From assembly GCA_003576745.1 (NCBI GenBank), contig QEVR01000002.1:423884-487883 (forward strand): 64,000 bases of DNA, given 5' to 3'. The translations under genes were made by a program, and so were the position numbers. Below, one piece after another: positions 15,871-23,876 of this stretch. The notes beneath the pieces were generated by a model. That model did not search any database. It had not been told where the DNA came from and worked only from the letters and a program-made list of their open reading frames with translations. Source of the stretch: Candidatus Uhrbacteria bacterium (lineage in GTDB: Bacteria; Patescibacteriota; Patescibacteriia; 2-12-FULL-60-25). How positions within the stretch are numbered: position 1 is the first letter of the stretch; each line of letters begins with the position of its first letter.

Positions 15871-16233
15871 ATGAATAAAGCCGAACTCATTACCCATATT
15901 TCAGATAAAGTAGGCCTGACCAAAAAACAGGCCGATGACATGGTTGAAGCTTTTGTGGATATTGTAACCAATACCCTCCAAAAGGGCGGCGAGGTTACCA
16001 TCGCGGGCTTCGGAACATTCATGTCGAAACGGCGGCAGGGCCGCACCGGGGTCAATCCCCAAAACCCCGCGGAAAAAATACAAATCCCTTCTGTTACGGT
16101 TCCAAAATTCAAGGCGGGCAAAGGATTAAAAGACGCGCTCAAAGCCAGCAATCCTCCGAGCATGGACGGGCCTTCAACAGCTCCTCTGCAGGCTCCCCCG
16201 AATCCGCCGCCGGCACCAACCCCTGGCATGTAA
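15871..16233 (+). CDS. hup: HU/IHF-family DNA-binding protein with Pro-rich tail
   Basis: A nucleoid protein of 120 residues. Residues 1-90 are a complete HU domain: MNKAELITHISDKVGLTKKQADDMV, then GEVTIAGFGTFMSKRRQGRTGVNPQNPAEKIQIP with the DNA-clamp arm, and VPKFKAGKGLKDAL. A tail of about 28 residues is unusual, rich in proline and ending PPNPPPAPTPGM. Canonical HU ends near residue 90. ATG 15871 is the family start; a GTGGA/TCCAC hairpin lies just upstream. A terminator follows. Confidence 0.95.
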   Translation: MNKAELITHISDKVGLTKKQADDMVEAFVDIVTNTLQKGGEVTIAGFGTFMSKRRQGRTGVNPQNPAEKIQIPSVTVPKFKAGKGLKDALKASNPPSMDGPSTAPLQAPPNPPPAPTPGM

Positions 16234-16238
16234 TCGCT

Positions 16239-16268
16239 AAACGCTCCGTCCGACGGAGCGTTTGTGTG
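16239..16268 (+). terminator. Intrinsic terminator after the HU gene
   Basis: AAACGCTCCGT / ACGGAGCGTTT with a 3-nt loop, followed by a short mixed T/G tail. Confidence 0.75.
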
Positions 16269-16284
16269 ATACGATACTGCCCAT

Positions 16285-17346
16285 ATGGCCGCGATTGCGC
16301 AGACCGCCGGGATGCTCCCGGTTCTCAAAAAAGCTTCGGAGCTGAATGCGTCGGATGTCCACTGTATGGTGGATTTTCCACCCGTATTCCGTTCGAACGG
16401 CAATCTCGCGCCAAGCGCTGAGTTCCCGGCGTATACGCAGGAAACGCTGCTGAAACAAATCGATGAGCTCATTTCGGAAGAACAGGCCAAGCGCTATCGC
16501 GATGACCGAGAACTCGACACCTCCGTAGTATTGCCCACAGGCGAGCGATTTCGCGTGAATGTCTTTTGGGAAAAAGGGAATCCGGCCTTGGCCGCGCGAT
16601 ATATTCCGGCCTCGATTCCCTCGCTGGATGATCTCCTGGCGCCGGAAGCCGCGTATGATTTTGTCGGACTGAATCAGGGGCTCGTCCTCGTAACCGGACC
16701 CACAGGTGCCGGAAAATCAACGCTCATCGCGTCCATGATCGAAGAGATCAATAACACGCGCAAAGAGCACATCATCACTCTGGAAGATCCGATTGAATTT
16801 CTGTACGCGTCCAAGCAGAGCTATATTGTCCAGCGGCAATTCGGCCAGGACTTTTTGTCCTTCCCGGAAGGATTAAAGCATATTCTCCGGCAGGATCCCG
16901 ACATTATCCTCGTGGGGGAAATGCGCGACCTCGAAACCATTTCCGCAACCATTACGCTCGCGGAAACGGGGCATTTGGTGTTCGCGACCCTTCATACGAA
17001 CAGCGCGCCGGAAACCATCGACCGCATCGTAGATGCCTTCCCGAGCCATCAGCAGCCGCAAATCCGTCTCCAGCTCGCTTTCGTGCTCCGCGGAATTATT
17101 TCTCAGATTCTCATTCCAAAAGTGGATGGGTCGCTCATTGCGGCGCACGAGGTGCTCGTGAACAATACCGCCATCGGCAATCTCATCCGTGAGGCGAAAA
17201 CTACGCAGATCCCGAATGTTCTGTACAGCTCCCCGGATTTACATATGAATACCTTGGACCAGGAACTGCATTGGCTCGTGAACGAGGGTTTTATTACGCC
17301 CGAAACCGCAAGGATCCACGCGAGAAAACCGGAATCATTCCAATAA
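16285..17346 (+). CDS. pilT: Type IV pilus retraction ATPase PilT
   Basis: A cytoplasmic hexameric ATPase that powers pilus retraction. 353 residues: an N-terminal PAS-like domain (about 1-100), Walker A GPTGAGKST (about 139-147), an Asp box (ITLEDPIEF), Walker B ILVGEMRDLET, a His box (TGHLVFATLHTNSA) and the PilT-type AIGNLIREAKTTQIPNVLY near residue 300. The last motif separates PilT from PilB. A TACGAT hexamer lies 9 bp before ATG 16285 and there is no Shine-Dalgarno. No other pilus gene is nearby. Confidence 0.95.
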   Translation: MAAIAQTAGMLPVLKKASELNASDVHCMVDFPPVFRSNGNLAPSAEFPAYTQETLLKQIDELISEEQAKRYRDDRELDTSVVLPTGERFRVNVFWEKGNPALAARYIPASIPSLDDLLAPEAAYDFVGLNQGLVLVTGPTGAGKSTLIASMIEEINNTRKEHIITLEDPIEFLYASKQSYIVQRQFGQDFLSFPEGLKHILRQDPDIILVGEMRDLETISATITLAETGHLVFATLHTNSAPETIDRIVDAFPSHQQPQIRLQLAFVLRGIISQILIPKVDGSLIAAHEVLVNNTAIGNLIREAKTTQIPNVLYSSPDLHMNTLDQELHWLVNEGFITPETARIHARKPESFQ

Positions 17347-17470
17347 GAGACTCCTGATGTATCCGAATTTGCGAATGCATCATTCGCCTTATTCGATTGA
17401 ACACGTTTTCAAATTCATCAACCGACACGCAAAAGAAAAAATTCGTCTTCGCGTGATTTGCTTTTCGTCT
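17347..17470. other. Short convergent gap
   Basis: The space between pilT and proS, which face each other. A mixed-composition stretch of 124 bp with no clear gene and no strong hairpin. Confidence 0.4.
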
Positions 17471-18742
17471 CTATTCCTTTACAAACGCCTCAACCTCTTC
17501 CTGAATGTCCTGCAATGTAACAAAGCGGGATTCGGAGGAGTCTCGAAACTTCCACTCTACGGCGTCTTCCTTGAGCGTCTTTTCCGATACGACCAAACGA
17601 AGCGGCATACCGAGCAAATCCGCATCCGCGAATTTCTGCCCGGGGGATGCATCCTCGCGGTCATCCCAGAGCGCGTCGATTCCTTGCTTGGAAAGATCGT
17701 CCGCCAGGGTCTCGGCCGTGTTCACAATGCGCTCCTGCACGGTTTCATCCTTGGAGTGGAGTGAAACGAGATGAACGGGATACGGCGCTACATTCTTGGG
17801 CCAGCGAATGCCGTCATCGTCATGTAGCGCTTCCACGATAGAGCCCACAAGGCGCGTGGTTCCGATGCCGTAACAGCCCATGTATACTCGCTGCCGCGCG
17901 CCGTCTTCATCCGTAAACTCCACGTCAAAATCTTCCGCGAACTTCTGGCCCAAATCGAAGATGTTGCCGGCTTCAATACCCTTTTCCATGCCGAGCGATG
18001 CGCCGCAGGACGGGCAGGCATCCCCCTGTCGCACGGTCGCGATTTCCGTATTCTGCGCGAACGTGCAGGACGGGCAGGCTAAAATAATGTCCTCGCCCGC
18101 CGGCGTAAGTACATGGAATTCGTGGGAATATTTTTTCGTAAACGACCCGCCGGACGCTTCAACCACCTTCACCGTCAAGCCGCATCGCGTATAAATACGG
18201 ACATATGCCTCCAGCGCCTTCTGATAGAACGCTTCGAGATCTTCCTTTGTGCGGTGAAAGGAATATAAGTCCTTCATGCCGAATTCGCGGCCGCGCAATA
18301 TGCCGCTTTTCGCGCGGAGTTCATCGCGGAATTTTGTTTGGATTTGATACACGGCTACCGGAAGATCCTTATATGATTTCACGAACGAACCCACGAGCGG
18401 GGTAACGATTTCTTCATGCGTCGGACCCAGCGCGTATTCCTGTCCGGTCTGACTTTTCACTTTGAACATGACGTCAATGGTGTCCCAGCGCCCGGTTCTG
18501 ATCCACGGCTCCTTGGGCAAAAGCGCCGGCATGAGGACTTCCTGCGCGCCGAGGGCATTCAGCTCATCGCGAATAATCGCCTCAACCTTTCGAAGCGCCC
18601 GAAGGCCGAGTGGCAACCAGGAATATACGCCGGCCGCCTCCTGCCGTACGAATCCGCCGCGGATGAGGTATTTCGCATTCGCGCTCTCGGCCTCCTGCGG
18701 AGCCTCCTTCGCAGTTTTGGTAAGCAAGTGGGTCATGCGCAT
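17471..18742 (-). CDS. proS: Prolyl-tRNA synthetase, short form
   Basis: Class II synthetase charging tRNA-Pro. Motif 1 region: GLRALRKVEAIIRDELNALGAQEVLMPAL. The TxE segment LGPTHEEIVTPLV and motif 2 FRDELRAKSGILRGREFGMKDLYSF follow. Motif 3 is GCYGIGTTRLVGSIVE, then comes an anticodon-binding domain. Between motifs 2 and 3 there are only about 110 residues, with two CxxC pairs (CPSC...CPSC). The 180-residue editing domain of standard bacterial ProRS is therefore absent. I chose MRMTHLLTKTAKEAP (ATG 18742); a TACCCT hexamer lies 10 bp upstream. ATG 18751 or 18736 is possible. Confidence 0.94.
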   Translation of the reverse strand: MRMTHLLTKTAKEAPQEAESANAKYLIRGGFVRQEAAGVYSWLPLGLRALRKVEAIIRDELNALGAQEVLMPALLPKEPWIRTGRWDTIDVMFKVKSQTGQEYALGPTHEEIVTPLVGSFVKSYKDLPVAVYQIQTKFRDELRAKSGILRGREFGMKDLYSFHRTKEDLEAFYQKALEAYVRIYTRCGLTVKVVEASGGSFTKKYSHEFHVLTPAGEDIILACPSCTFAQNTEIATVRQGDACPSCGASLGMEKGIEAGNIFDLGQKFAEDFDVEFTDEDGARQRVYMGCYGIGTTRLVGSIVEALHDDDGIRWPKNVAPYPVHLVSLHSKDETVQERIVNTAETLADDLSKQGIDALWDDREDASPGQKFADADLLGMPLRLVVSEKTLKEDAVEWKFRDSSESRFVTLQDIQEEVEAFVKE

Positions 18743-18829
18743 AATGGCCATAGGGTAGAACGGGGAGGCTATGCGGGCAAGCATCGCGAATATCGGCAAA
18801 CTCCCATACGTGACTGATAAGGAGAGTCC

Positions 18830-18858
18830 TTTACAGTCCGTTCTCTTTCTCGTAGATT
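18830..18858 (+). promoter_or_regulatory. Promoter of the Cys-rich small gene
   Basis: TTTACA (18830-18835), a 17-bp spacer and TAGATT (18853-18858), then a leader of about 25 nt with GGGAGG before ATG 18891. Confidence 0.75.
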
Positions 18859-18890
18859 CTTGGAAGTTCATTCACCTTCGGGAGGAAACC

Positions 18891-19154
18891 ATGGCGGTTA
18901 TTGCTCGACTCTGCAAAGGATGTTCGTATAAACAGTGCTATTGCGTGAAGTGCGGTGGACCGCTCGGATTCTCGAATAACACGGCAAAGCTCTGCTGGTC
19001 ACACGCGCATGCCTTTGTGCACGGAAAAAACGGGTGTCAAACGTGCGCGTCCGGAACCGTCACGGAAAACGATGTCGAAGCCCATATCTGCGCGGAGTGC
19101 GGCGGTCTATTTGGAAGCATCTGTTGCCGACCGGACTGCGAAACCATGGCGTAA
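18891..19154 (+). CDS. Cys-rich small protein, probable metal binder
   Basis: 87 residues with 13 cysteines. ATG 18891 follows GGGAGGAAACC, a strong Shine-Dalgarno. The order is CKGCSYKQCYCVKC (residues 8-21), a lone C and two His in CWSHAHAFVH (35-44), CQTC (49-52), CAEC (67-70) and a terminal CCRPDC. Four CxxC-type pairs suggest two or three zinc sites, although an Fe-S role cannot be excluded. There is no signal peptide. The gene has its own promoter and terminator and lies between proS and tRNA-Lys. I do not recognise the family. Confidence 0.8.
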   Translation: MAVIARLCKGCSYKQCYCVKCGGPLGFSNNTAKLCWSHAHAFVHGKNGCQTCASGTVTENDVEAHICAECGGLFGSICCRPDCETMA

Positions 19155-19189
19155 CTTCATCCTGTAAGCACTCGATGCGCTTTTTCCAC

Positions 19190-19216
19190 AAAACCTGTCT
19201 CTCGGCAGGTTTTTGT
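19190..19216 (+). terminator. Intrinsic terminator after the Cys-rich gene
   Basis: AAACCTG / CAGGTTT with an 8-nt loop and a T5 tail. Confidence 0.8.
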
Positions 19217-19335
19217 ATCGGCAGAACGCAACCCTATCTAACTTCCTGATACACACGCAAGAGGATCGTCTGCAAACCCGCGCCGCATCACAAAAACGCG
19301 CGCACGGAAAAAGCTCGTAACGCGCGTTTCATGCA

Positions 19336-19412
19336 TGGTGCGTCGCCTCGGAATCGAACCGAGAACCTTGGGCTTAAGAGGCCCCTGCTCTAACCAATTG
19401 AGCTAGCGACGC
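19336..19412 (-). tRNA. tRNA-Lys (CTT)
   Basis: Minus-strand cloverleaf of 77 nt. Acceptor GCGTCGC/GCGACGC, D-stem GCTC/GAGC, anticodon loop CTCTTAA with anticodon CTT (codon AAG), T-loop TTCGATT, and encoded CCA. The outermost anticodon-stem pair is a G-A mismatch. Confidence 0.95.
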
Positions 19413-19520
19413 TTGTTCTATTTTGCCGCGAGACAATATCGGGATTTTTCATGATTGTCAACGAAATCGAAGGCCTCAGCCTTGCCGGATTGGACGATTT
19501 CCCCTATGATCCGTTCGCTC

Positions 19521-19597
19521 GCGCCCCTAGCTCAGCTGGATAGAGCGCTTCCCTCCGGAGGAAGAGGTCAGACGTTCGAATCGTCTGGGGCGCACCA
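19521..19597 (+). tRNA. tRNA-Arg (CCG)
   Basis: Cloverleaf of 77 nt: acceptor GCGCCCC/GGGGCGC, D-stem GCTC/GAGC, anticodon stem CTTCC/GGAAG, loop CTCCGGA with anticodon CCG (codon CGG), T-loop TTCGAAT, encoded CCA. Confidence 0.96.
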
Positions 19598-19626
19598 AAA
19601 ACATCCCGGCACGCCGGGATGTTTTT
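19598..19626 (+). terminator. Bidirectional terminator between tRNA-Arg and the lipoprotein gene
   Basis: AAAACATCCCGG / CCGGGATGTTTT with a CACG loop and T5 on the plus strand. On the other strand it ends the convergent lipoprotein gene (stop at 19631). The core is shared with the infB terminator. Confidence 0.85.
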
Positions 19627-19630
19627 GTAT

Positions 19631-20371
19631 TTATGGAAGCGTAACGGACTGAGCCTCAATGGTGGCGCCTTCGCCGACCGATTTCACCATACCGACGCCT
19701 TTCACCCAGTATTCGATACTGTCCACGGCGGTATTCATGGGCACCGGAAGGTCCGCGGATTCCATGGTCATATGCGATTTTACCTTGAGCGCCGTATAGG
19801 TTCCGGCCGGTACGGTAACCTCTTCCGTCCCCATGACGCTTCGATTCATGGTGACGACGCTCTGCACGTTCTGCAGGAATTCGGGAAGTCCCATCGCGGC
19901 GGACGCCTGCATGGTGATATCGAATGTGGACGTCCACTCGGATCCGACGGCCAGATTGCTCGGGAGCCATTCTCCCTCCGCGCTGTTGGTGATAAAGGAA
20001 AACCCGGTATTGCCCATGGCGCTCCCCATGTCCAAATATCCTTCCGCGACAATATGCCCGCCGTCGCAGGAGATGTTCTGGGTGACCGTCACATTCGAGT
20101 TGGAAAACGCGTAAGCGAGAACCGCGCCGCTCCCCTGCACGGAATCGACACTCATCGTATATTCGCTCTTTCCCGCCGGACCCTGCGAAGCATAGGTAAC
20201 GGCATACCCCGGCGCAATGGGGAAATACGGATGCATACAACCTTTGGAGGCCACCGGAACCGAAGGGGCGCCGCCACCGGAAACGGATGGGGACGATGCT
20301 GGTGCACAGCCTGCGCCGACAAGAGCAACAAGAGCAATGGACGACATGATTCGCGTAAAGAAACGATTCAT
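19631..20371 (-). CDS. Secreted lipoprotein of unknown function
   Basis: 246 residues. The N-terminal signal peptide ends in a lipobox LVGAGC (Cys about residue 22), then a Ser/Gly/Pro linker. A beta-rich domain follows, with paired elements such as [21 protein letters not shown] and [21 protein letters not shown], in the style of DUF3108-like lipid-anchored beta proteins. Two further cysteines (CMHPYF and ISCDGGH) could form a disulfide. The start overlaps the femAB-type gene by 4 bp (ATGA), so the two are translationally coupled. The anchoring location is inferred; the function is not known. Confidence 0.8.
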   Translation of the reverse strand: MNRFFTRIMSSIALVALVGAGCAPASSPSVSGGGAPSVPVASKGCMHPYFPIAPGYAVTYASQGPAGKSEYTMSVDSVQGSGAVLAYAFSNSNVTVTQNISCDGGHIVAEGYLDMGSAMGNTGFSFITNSAEGEWLPSNLAVGSEWTSTFDITMQASAAMGLPEFLQNVQSVVTMNRSVMGTEEVTVPAGTYTALKVKSHMTMESADLPVPMNTAVDSIEYWVKGVGMVKSVGEGATIEAQSVTLP

Positions 20372-21381
20372 AGATGTGTTCGTGAAAGGATTCTTAGAAT
20401 TCTATAGGCAAAGGGACGACGGGGCAATTCCCATGTTCCCGTATATTCCACGCGTTCTCCGCCGAATCCGAGCTTAAACCGCGTGATGCCTTCCCAAGCC
20501 GTTTTGTAATACGGTGACGCGGCATCGGAGGGATTGATGCCATGAAAATCATAAAAGAGTATTCCGGACGCTCTTGCCGCGCGGATGGCTTCCCAGTGCA
20601 GGGCATAAGGCGCCATAATATTTCGTTGGGAGGACGAGGATGCGCCGTGCAAATACGTAACCGTATCGGCATACCGTATTTCCATGCTTGCGGCGAGCGT
20701 ATGTCCTCCGCACTCGGCCAGGCGGAGATGCGCCATGCCTCGCGGATGGAGAAACCGGAACGTCTCGCGGAGATACTCCGACGAGAGCGGACGAAACTGA
20801 TCCCGCGCCGCGGTTTCTTCATGCAGACGGAGGAAGACGTCGAGATCGCGTTCGCTCCCTTCGCGAACCGTAACGCCCTTTTTCGAAGCAAGCCGGATAT
20901 TGTAGCGGGTCTTTTCGTGCATGGCCGACAGCAAGGCATCTTCGCTCTTCATGAGATCGACCACAAGCGTGGATGCCGGCATATAGGCTTGCGCGCGCAC
21001 GAATCCTTCCGGAAGCAATGGAAGGACGGCGGTGGAAAGGGGCGGCTCGATACGCAGAAAAAACCCGCGTTCCGCGTATCCCTGAAGCCGGATGAGACGC
21101 GTGAATTCGCGAAGAATCTCCGAAGCCTCCGATGCATGGTCATTCGCGATCACGGGGCCGCGAGGAGCATACCAGTACCCTCCGAAAAAACGCTTCGGAT
21201 AATGGATGATTTGTCCCGCGGCGATATGCCGTCCTCCATGCTCGAGCGCGAGACGATGCACGGGCTGCCCGAGCGATACGCGAAACTCCCCCCAATCCCA
21301 CGACTGGGTAAATGGAGCATGGGGCACGGACGATACAGCGCGGTCCCAGTCTTTCTGTTGCGTTACCTCGACGAGTTTCAT
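20368..21381 (-). CDS. FemAB/FemX-type peptidoglycan aminoacyltransferase
   Basis: 337 residues with the tandem GNAT-like fold of Fem transferases. These move amino acids from aminoacyl-tRNA to the peptidoglycan stem peptide (lipid II). Signature-like parts: FTQSWDWGEFR (about 24-34), YWYAPRGPV (about 69-77), EKTRYNIRLASKKGVTV (about 155-171), the acceptor-site segment DTVTYLHGASSSSQRNIMAPYALHWEAI (about 245-272) and YDFHGINP followed by YYKTAWEG and FKLGFGGE near the end. It precedes a lipoprotein gene with a 4-bp overlap, an envelope pair. The amino acid used cannot be told. Confidence 0.9.
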   Translation of the reverse strand: MKLVEVTQQKDWDRAVSSVPHAPFTQSWDWGEFRVSLGQPVHRLALEHGGRHIAAGQIIHYPKRFFGGYWYAPRGPVIANDHASEASEILREFTRLIRLQGYAERGFFLRIEPPLSTAVLPLLPEGFVRAQAYMPASTLVVDLMKSEDALLSAMHEKTRYNIRLASKKGVTVREGSERDLDVFLRLHEETAARDQFRPLSSEYLRETFRFLHPRGMAHLRLAECGGHTLAASMEIRYADTVTYLHGASSSSQRNIMAPYALHWEAIRAARASGILFYDFHGINPSDAASPYYKTAWEGITRFKLGFGGERVEYTGTWELPRRPFAYRILRILSRTHL

Positions 21382-21430
21382 GTGTTGAAATCAATAGTTT
21401 CCGCTGTCTGGGAACAGCGGATGACGTCCA

Positions 21431-21988
21431 TTACGCGCTCACGATCCGCAAGGCTTCACGGACGCGCAAAGACACGTCCGTAATCTCGGCAGGGACGAGT
21501 TTCATGGCCTCTCTCGCTTGATGCGCGGAATATCCCAGAGACACCAGGGCATCGATGACTTCTCGGTCGGGGCCGGGCGCCGTATCTTCCTCCACGAGCT
21601 GGCCTTTCAGCTCGAGGATGATTTTCTGCGCAATCTTTTTTCCGATGCCCGGCACGGACGTGAGCAAAGCAAGATCGCCGTTCATGATGGCTTTCCGTAC
21701 CGCCTCGGCCCGGCCCAAGGAGAGCATGGCCAAGCCGACCTTCGGACCGACGCCGGAAACGGAAATGAGGCGTTCGAACAACTCCAAATCTTCTTCCGCG
21801 GGAAACCCGAACAGATCATGCGAATCTTCGCGAAGATGGTCATGAATATACAGGGTTGTCTCTTCCCCCTTGCGAAGGCCGGAGAGCGTCCCGGGGGACG
21901 CATGGACGACATATCCGATGCCGCCGACATCGAGAAGGACCGACGCCGGTTTGACACTTGCGATGATGCCGCGCAAAAAGCCGATCAT
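21431..21988 (-). CDS. ruvA: Holliday junction branch migration protein RuvA
   Basis: A DNA-junction-binding subunit of RuvAB. 185 residues: an N-terminal OB fold (MIGFLRGIIASVKPASVLLDVGGIGYVV), two helix-hairpin-helix motifs (ISVSGVGPKVGLAMLS and LTSVPGIGKKIAQKIILEL) and a C-terminal domain III (VIDALVSLGYSAHQAREAM). The length is typical. TATACT lies 7 bp before ATG 21988 with no Shine-Dalgarno, so it is probably leaderless. ruvB and ruvC are not in the window. Confidence 0.97.
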   Translation of the reverse strand: MIGFLRGIIASVKPASVLLDVGGIGYVVHASPGTLSGLRKGEETTLYIHDHLREDSHDLFGFPAEEDLELFERLISVSGVGPKVGLAMLSLGRAEAVRKAIMNGDLALLTSVPGIGKKIAQKIILELKGQLVEEDTAPGPDREVIDALVSLGYSAHQAREAMKLVPAEITDVSLRVREALRIVSA

Positions 21989-22028
21989 AGAGCGGAGTAT
22001 ACCCTAGCGGGATTGGCCGTCCCATTCA

Positions 22029-22072
22029 AGAAAAGCAAAAACCCCACCGAGGATGATGGTGAGGTTTTTAGG
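22029..22072 (-). terminator. Intrinsic terminator of the Ser/Thr kinase gene
   Basis: Minus-strand hairpin AACCTCACC / GGTGGGGTT (one bulge) with a TTTTTGCTTTT tail. Confidence 0.75.
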
Positions 22073-22092
22073 GTTTGTCCGCGAAGCGGATC

Positions 22093-23745
22093 CTATTTGA
22101 GGTTTCGAGCAATACTCTCGGCCTCGAGCGCCTGATCGAATTGGCGGAGCTGGCGATAGCACTTGGCCATTTCCGCATAGATCTCCGGCGCATTCGGCGA
22201 GCTCGTTCTTGCGAGCTCGAATGAACGGATAGCGGCGCGGCAGTCCCGTTTGGCCACGGTCTTGCCGTAGTCGAAGGCCTGACGCGCCGTCTCGTTCATG
22301 GCTTCGGCTCTGCGCACCGCATCTCCCGCCGGAACCGGCACGGAAGGCGGAAGCGCTGACGCGGGTTCGGGCGGCACATCGGGTGCTGCCGGAGACGGCG
22401 GCGCCAAAACCGTTGCGGGGGCTTCCCCGCGCGGAATCGTTTCCGGTCTCGTTGCCACAAACATGCCGTATCCCGACAGCGCCGCAACGAGCATTCCGGC
22501 TCCGGCCCAAAGCGGCCATGGAGAGCCGTGCTGTTTCAACGGCAGATTTCTGGAAGGCGCCGCTTCGACCTTCTTGGTGGGAATCTGCGAAGCCGACAAA
22601 GCCCGTGGGGGCTCCGAATGGACTGTCGGGCTATAGGCAATGTCAGCCATCGGACGCGAAGAGCCCCGGCGCATGCCGAAGATTTCCGCCTCCGCGTCGA
22701 TGAGCGCGCTCCGGAGCTGATCCGCGTCCTGAAACCGATCCCATGGCTGTTTCGCGATGCACTTCATGACGACCTCGCGCAATTTCCTCGGCATGTCGGG
22801 CCAGTACAGCGCGGGATCCGGATCGGGCGCCGCCGTATCATGCAGGAACTCGAAGATTCGGAGATAGTGGGACTTGTCCACGTGCGGGAGCACCCCGGTC
22901 AGCATGATGAACATCACCATGCCGAAGGAATAAATGTCCGCTGGCGGACCGATGGGCACCACCTGACCGAGTTTGTCCTTGTACGGATTGCCCGGCGTGT
23001 AGAACACCTCCACCGCCATGTACTGTGGCGTGCCCGGCGTGCCTTCTTTGGTGAGCTGGCTCTCCTTGGGATCGAGCTCGAAGACTTTGGCGATGCCAAA
23101 ATCCATGATCTTGACCGTGGGAACATTGCGCCGGCTCCGGACAATCATGATATTCGCCGGTTTGATGTCCCGGTGGATGATCTGCTTGATGCCGGGCGTC
23201 GGGTGATCGTGCAGGTAAATGAAGGCCTTGCACGCCTGATCCGCCACGCGGAAAAAATCCTCGAGCGGGTAGAGCGGGCCACGAAGAACTTCGGCGCGTT
23301 CTTCGGGAAGCTTGAGCTCCCCGTCCTCGTCGAGGAGATTGACGGCCTTGGCATGCTCGAGGATTTCGTCCTCGAGCGTTTTCCCGTTCACGTATTCGCT
23401 CACGTAGTACGGACAGCCGTCCCAGAGACCCGCATCGAGCACCTGAACCAGGTTCTCGTGGCGGAGTTGCGCCTGGAGCTTTACCTCGCGCTTGAAGCGT
23501 TTGAAGTATTCGCTCTCTTTGGGGTCCTTGGCATGTCCGCCCTTGGTGCGGGACGCCTTCATCCAGGCTCCCAGCATGAGGTCGTTCATGAACTTCATGG
23601 CGACCTTTGGCGCATCGCCCGACAGCAAAAGGTCCTCATCAGACTCGTCGACAGCCAGCCACACGTCGGCCATGCCGCCGCGTCCGAGCTGCTGCAAGAG
23701 GCGATAACGATCGCCGATGAGCTGCTGATTGCGCAATTTCGGCAT
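22093..23745 (-). CDS. Hanks-type Ser/Thr protein kinase with TM helix and TPRs
   Basis: 550 residues. Kinase domain about 10-350: a glycine loop (LGRGGMADVWLA), a lysine in VAMKFMND, the catalytic HRDIKPANIM, the DFG segment KIMDFGIAKVF, an activation loop with GTPGTPQYMAVE, and PPADIYSFGMVMF. A linker follows, then a transmembrane helix near residue 410 (WPLWAGAGMLVAALSGYGMFVAT), a Pro/Ala-rich stretch and a C-terminal TPR-like region (RSFELARTSSPNAPEIYAEMAKCYRQLRQFDQALEAE). The tail would be extracytoplasmic and could sense or bind partners. No partner phosphatase is seen nearby. Own promoter, Shine-Dalgarno AAAGGCGG. Confidence 0.95.
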   Translation of the reverse strand: MPKLRNQQLIGDRYRLLQQLGRGGMADVWLAVDESDEDLLLSGDAPKVAMKFMNDLMLGAWMKASRTKGGHAKDPKESEYFKRFKREVKLQAQLRHENLVQVLDAGLWDGCPYYVSEYVNGKTLEDEILEHAKAVNLLDEDGELKLPEERAEVLRGPLYPLEDFFRVADQACKAFIYLHDHPTPGIKQIIHRDIKPANIMIVRSRRNVPTVKIMDFGIAKVFELDPKESQLTKEGTPGTPQYMAVEVFYTPGNPYKDKLGQVVPIGPPADIYSFGMVMFIMLTGVLPHVDKSHYLRIFEFLHDTAAPDPDPALYWPDMPRKLREVVMKCIAKQPWDRFQDADQLRSALIDAEAEIFGMRRGSSRPMADIAYSPTVHSEPPRALSASQIPTKKVEAAPSRNLPLKQHGSPWPLWAGAGMLVAALSGYGMFVATRPETIPRGEAPATVLAPPSPAAPDVPPEPASALPPSVPVPAGDAVRRAEAMNETARQAFDYGKTVAKRDCRAAIRSFELARTSSPNAPEIYAEMAKCYRQLRQFDQALEAESIARNLK

Positions 23746-23813
23746 TCTGCCGCCTTTCTTGGTTGAAGTGAATGTCCGGCACCCGGCCCATTTTTGAGCC
23801 GCAGTGACCCCAT

Positions 23814-23842
23814 ACCATACAGAAAAAAGGTCGCCTCGTCAA
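23814..23842 (-). promoter_or_regulatory. Promoter of the Ser/Thr kinase gene
   Basis: Minus strand TTGACG (23842-23837), a 17-bp spacer, TATGGT (23819-23814), then a leader of about 65 nt to ATG 23745. Confidence 0.75.
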
Positions 23843-23876
23843 GCCTTCTTGACCAAGCCGCGATATGGAAAGTTTC

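Noticed and set aside
22528-23766. A 412-codon plus-strand frame opposite the Ser/Thr kinase
   Set aside because: Shadow of the kinase; no start signal or motif.
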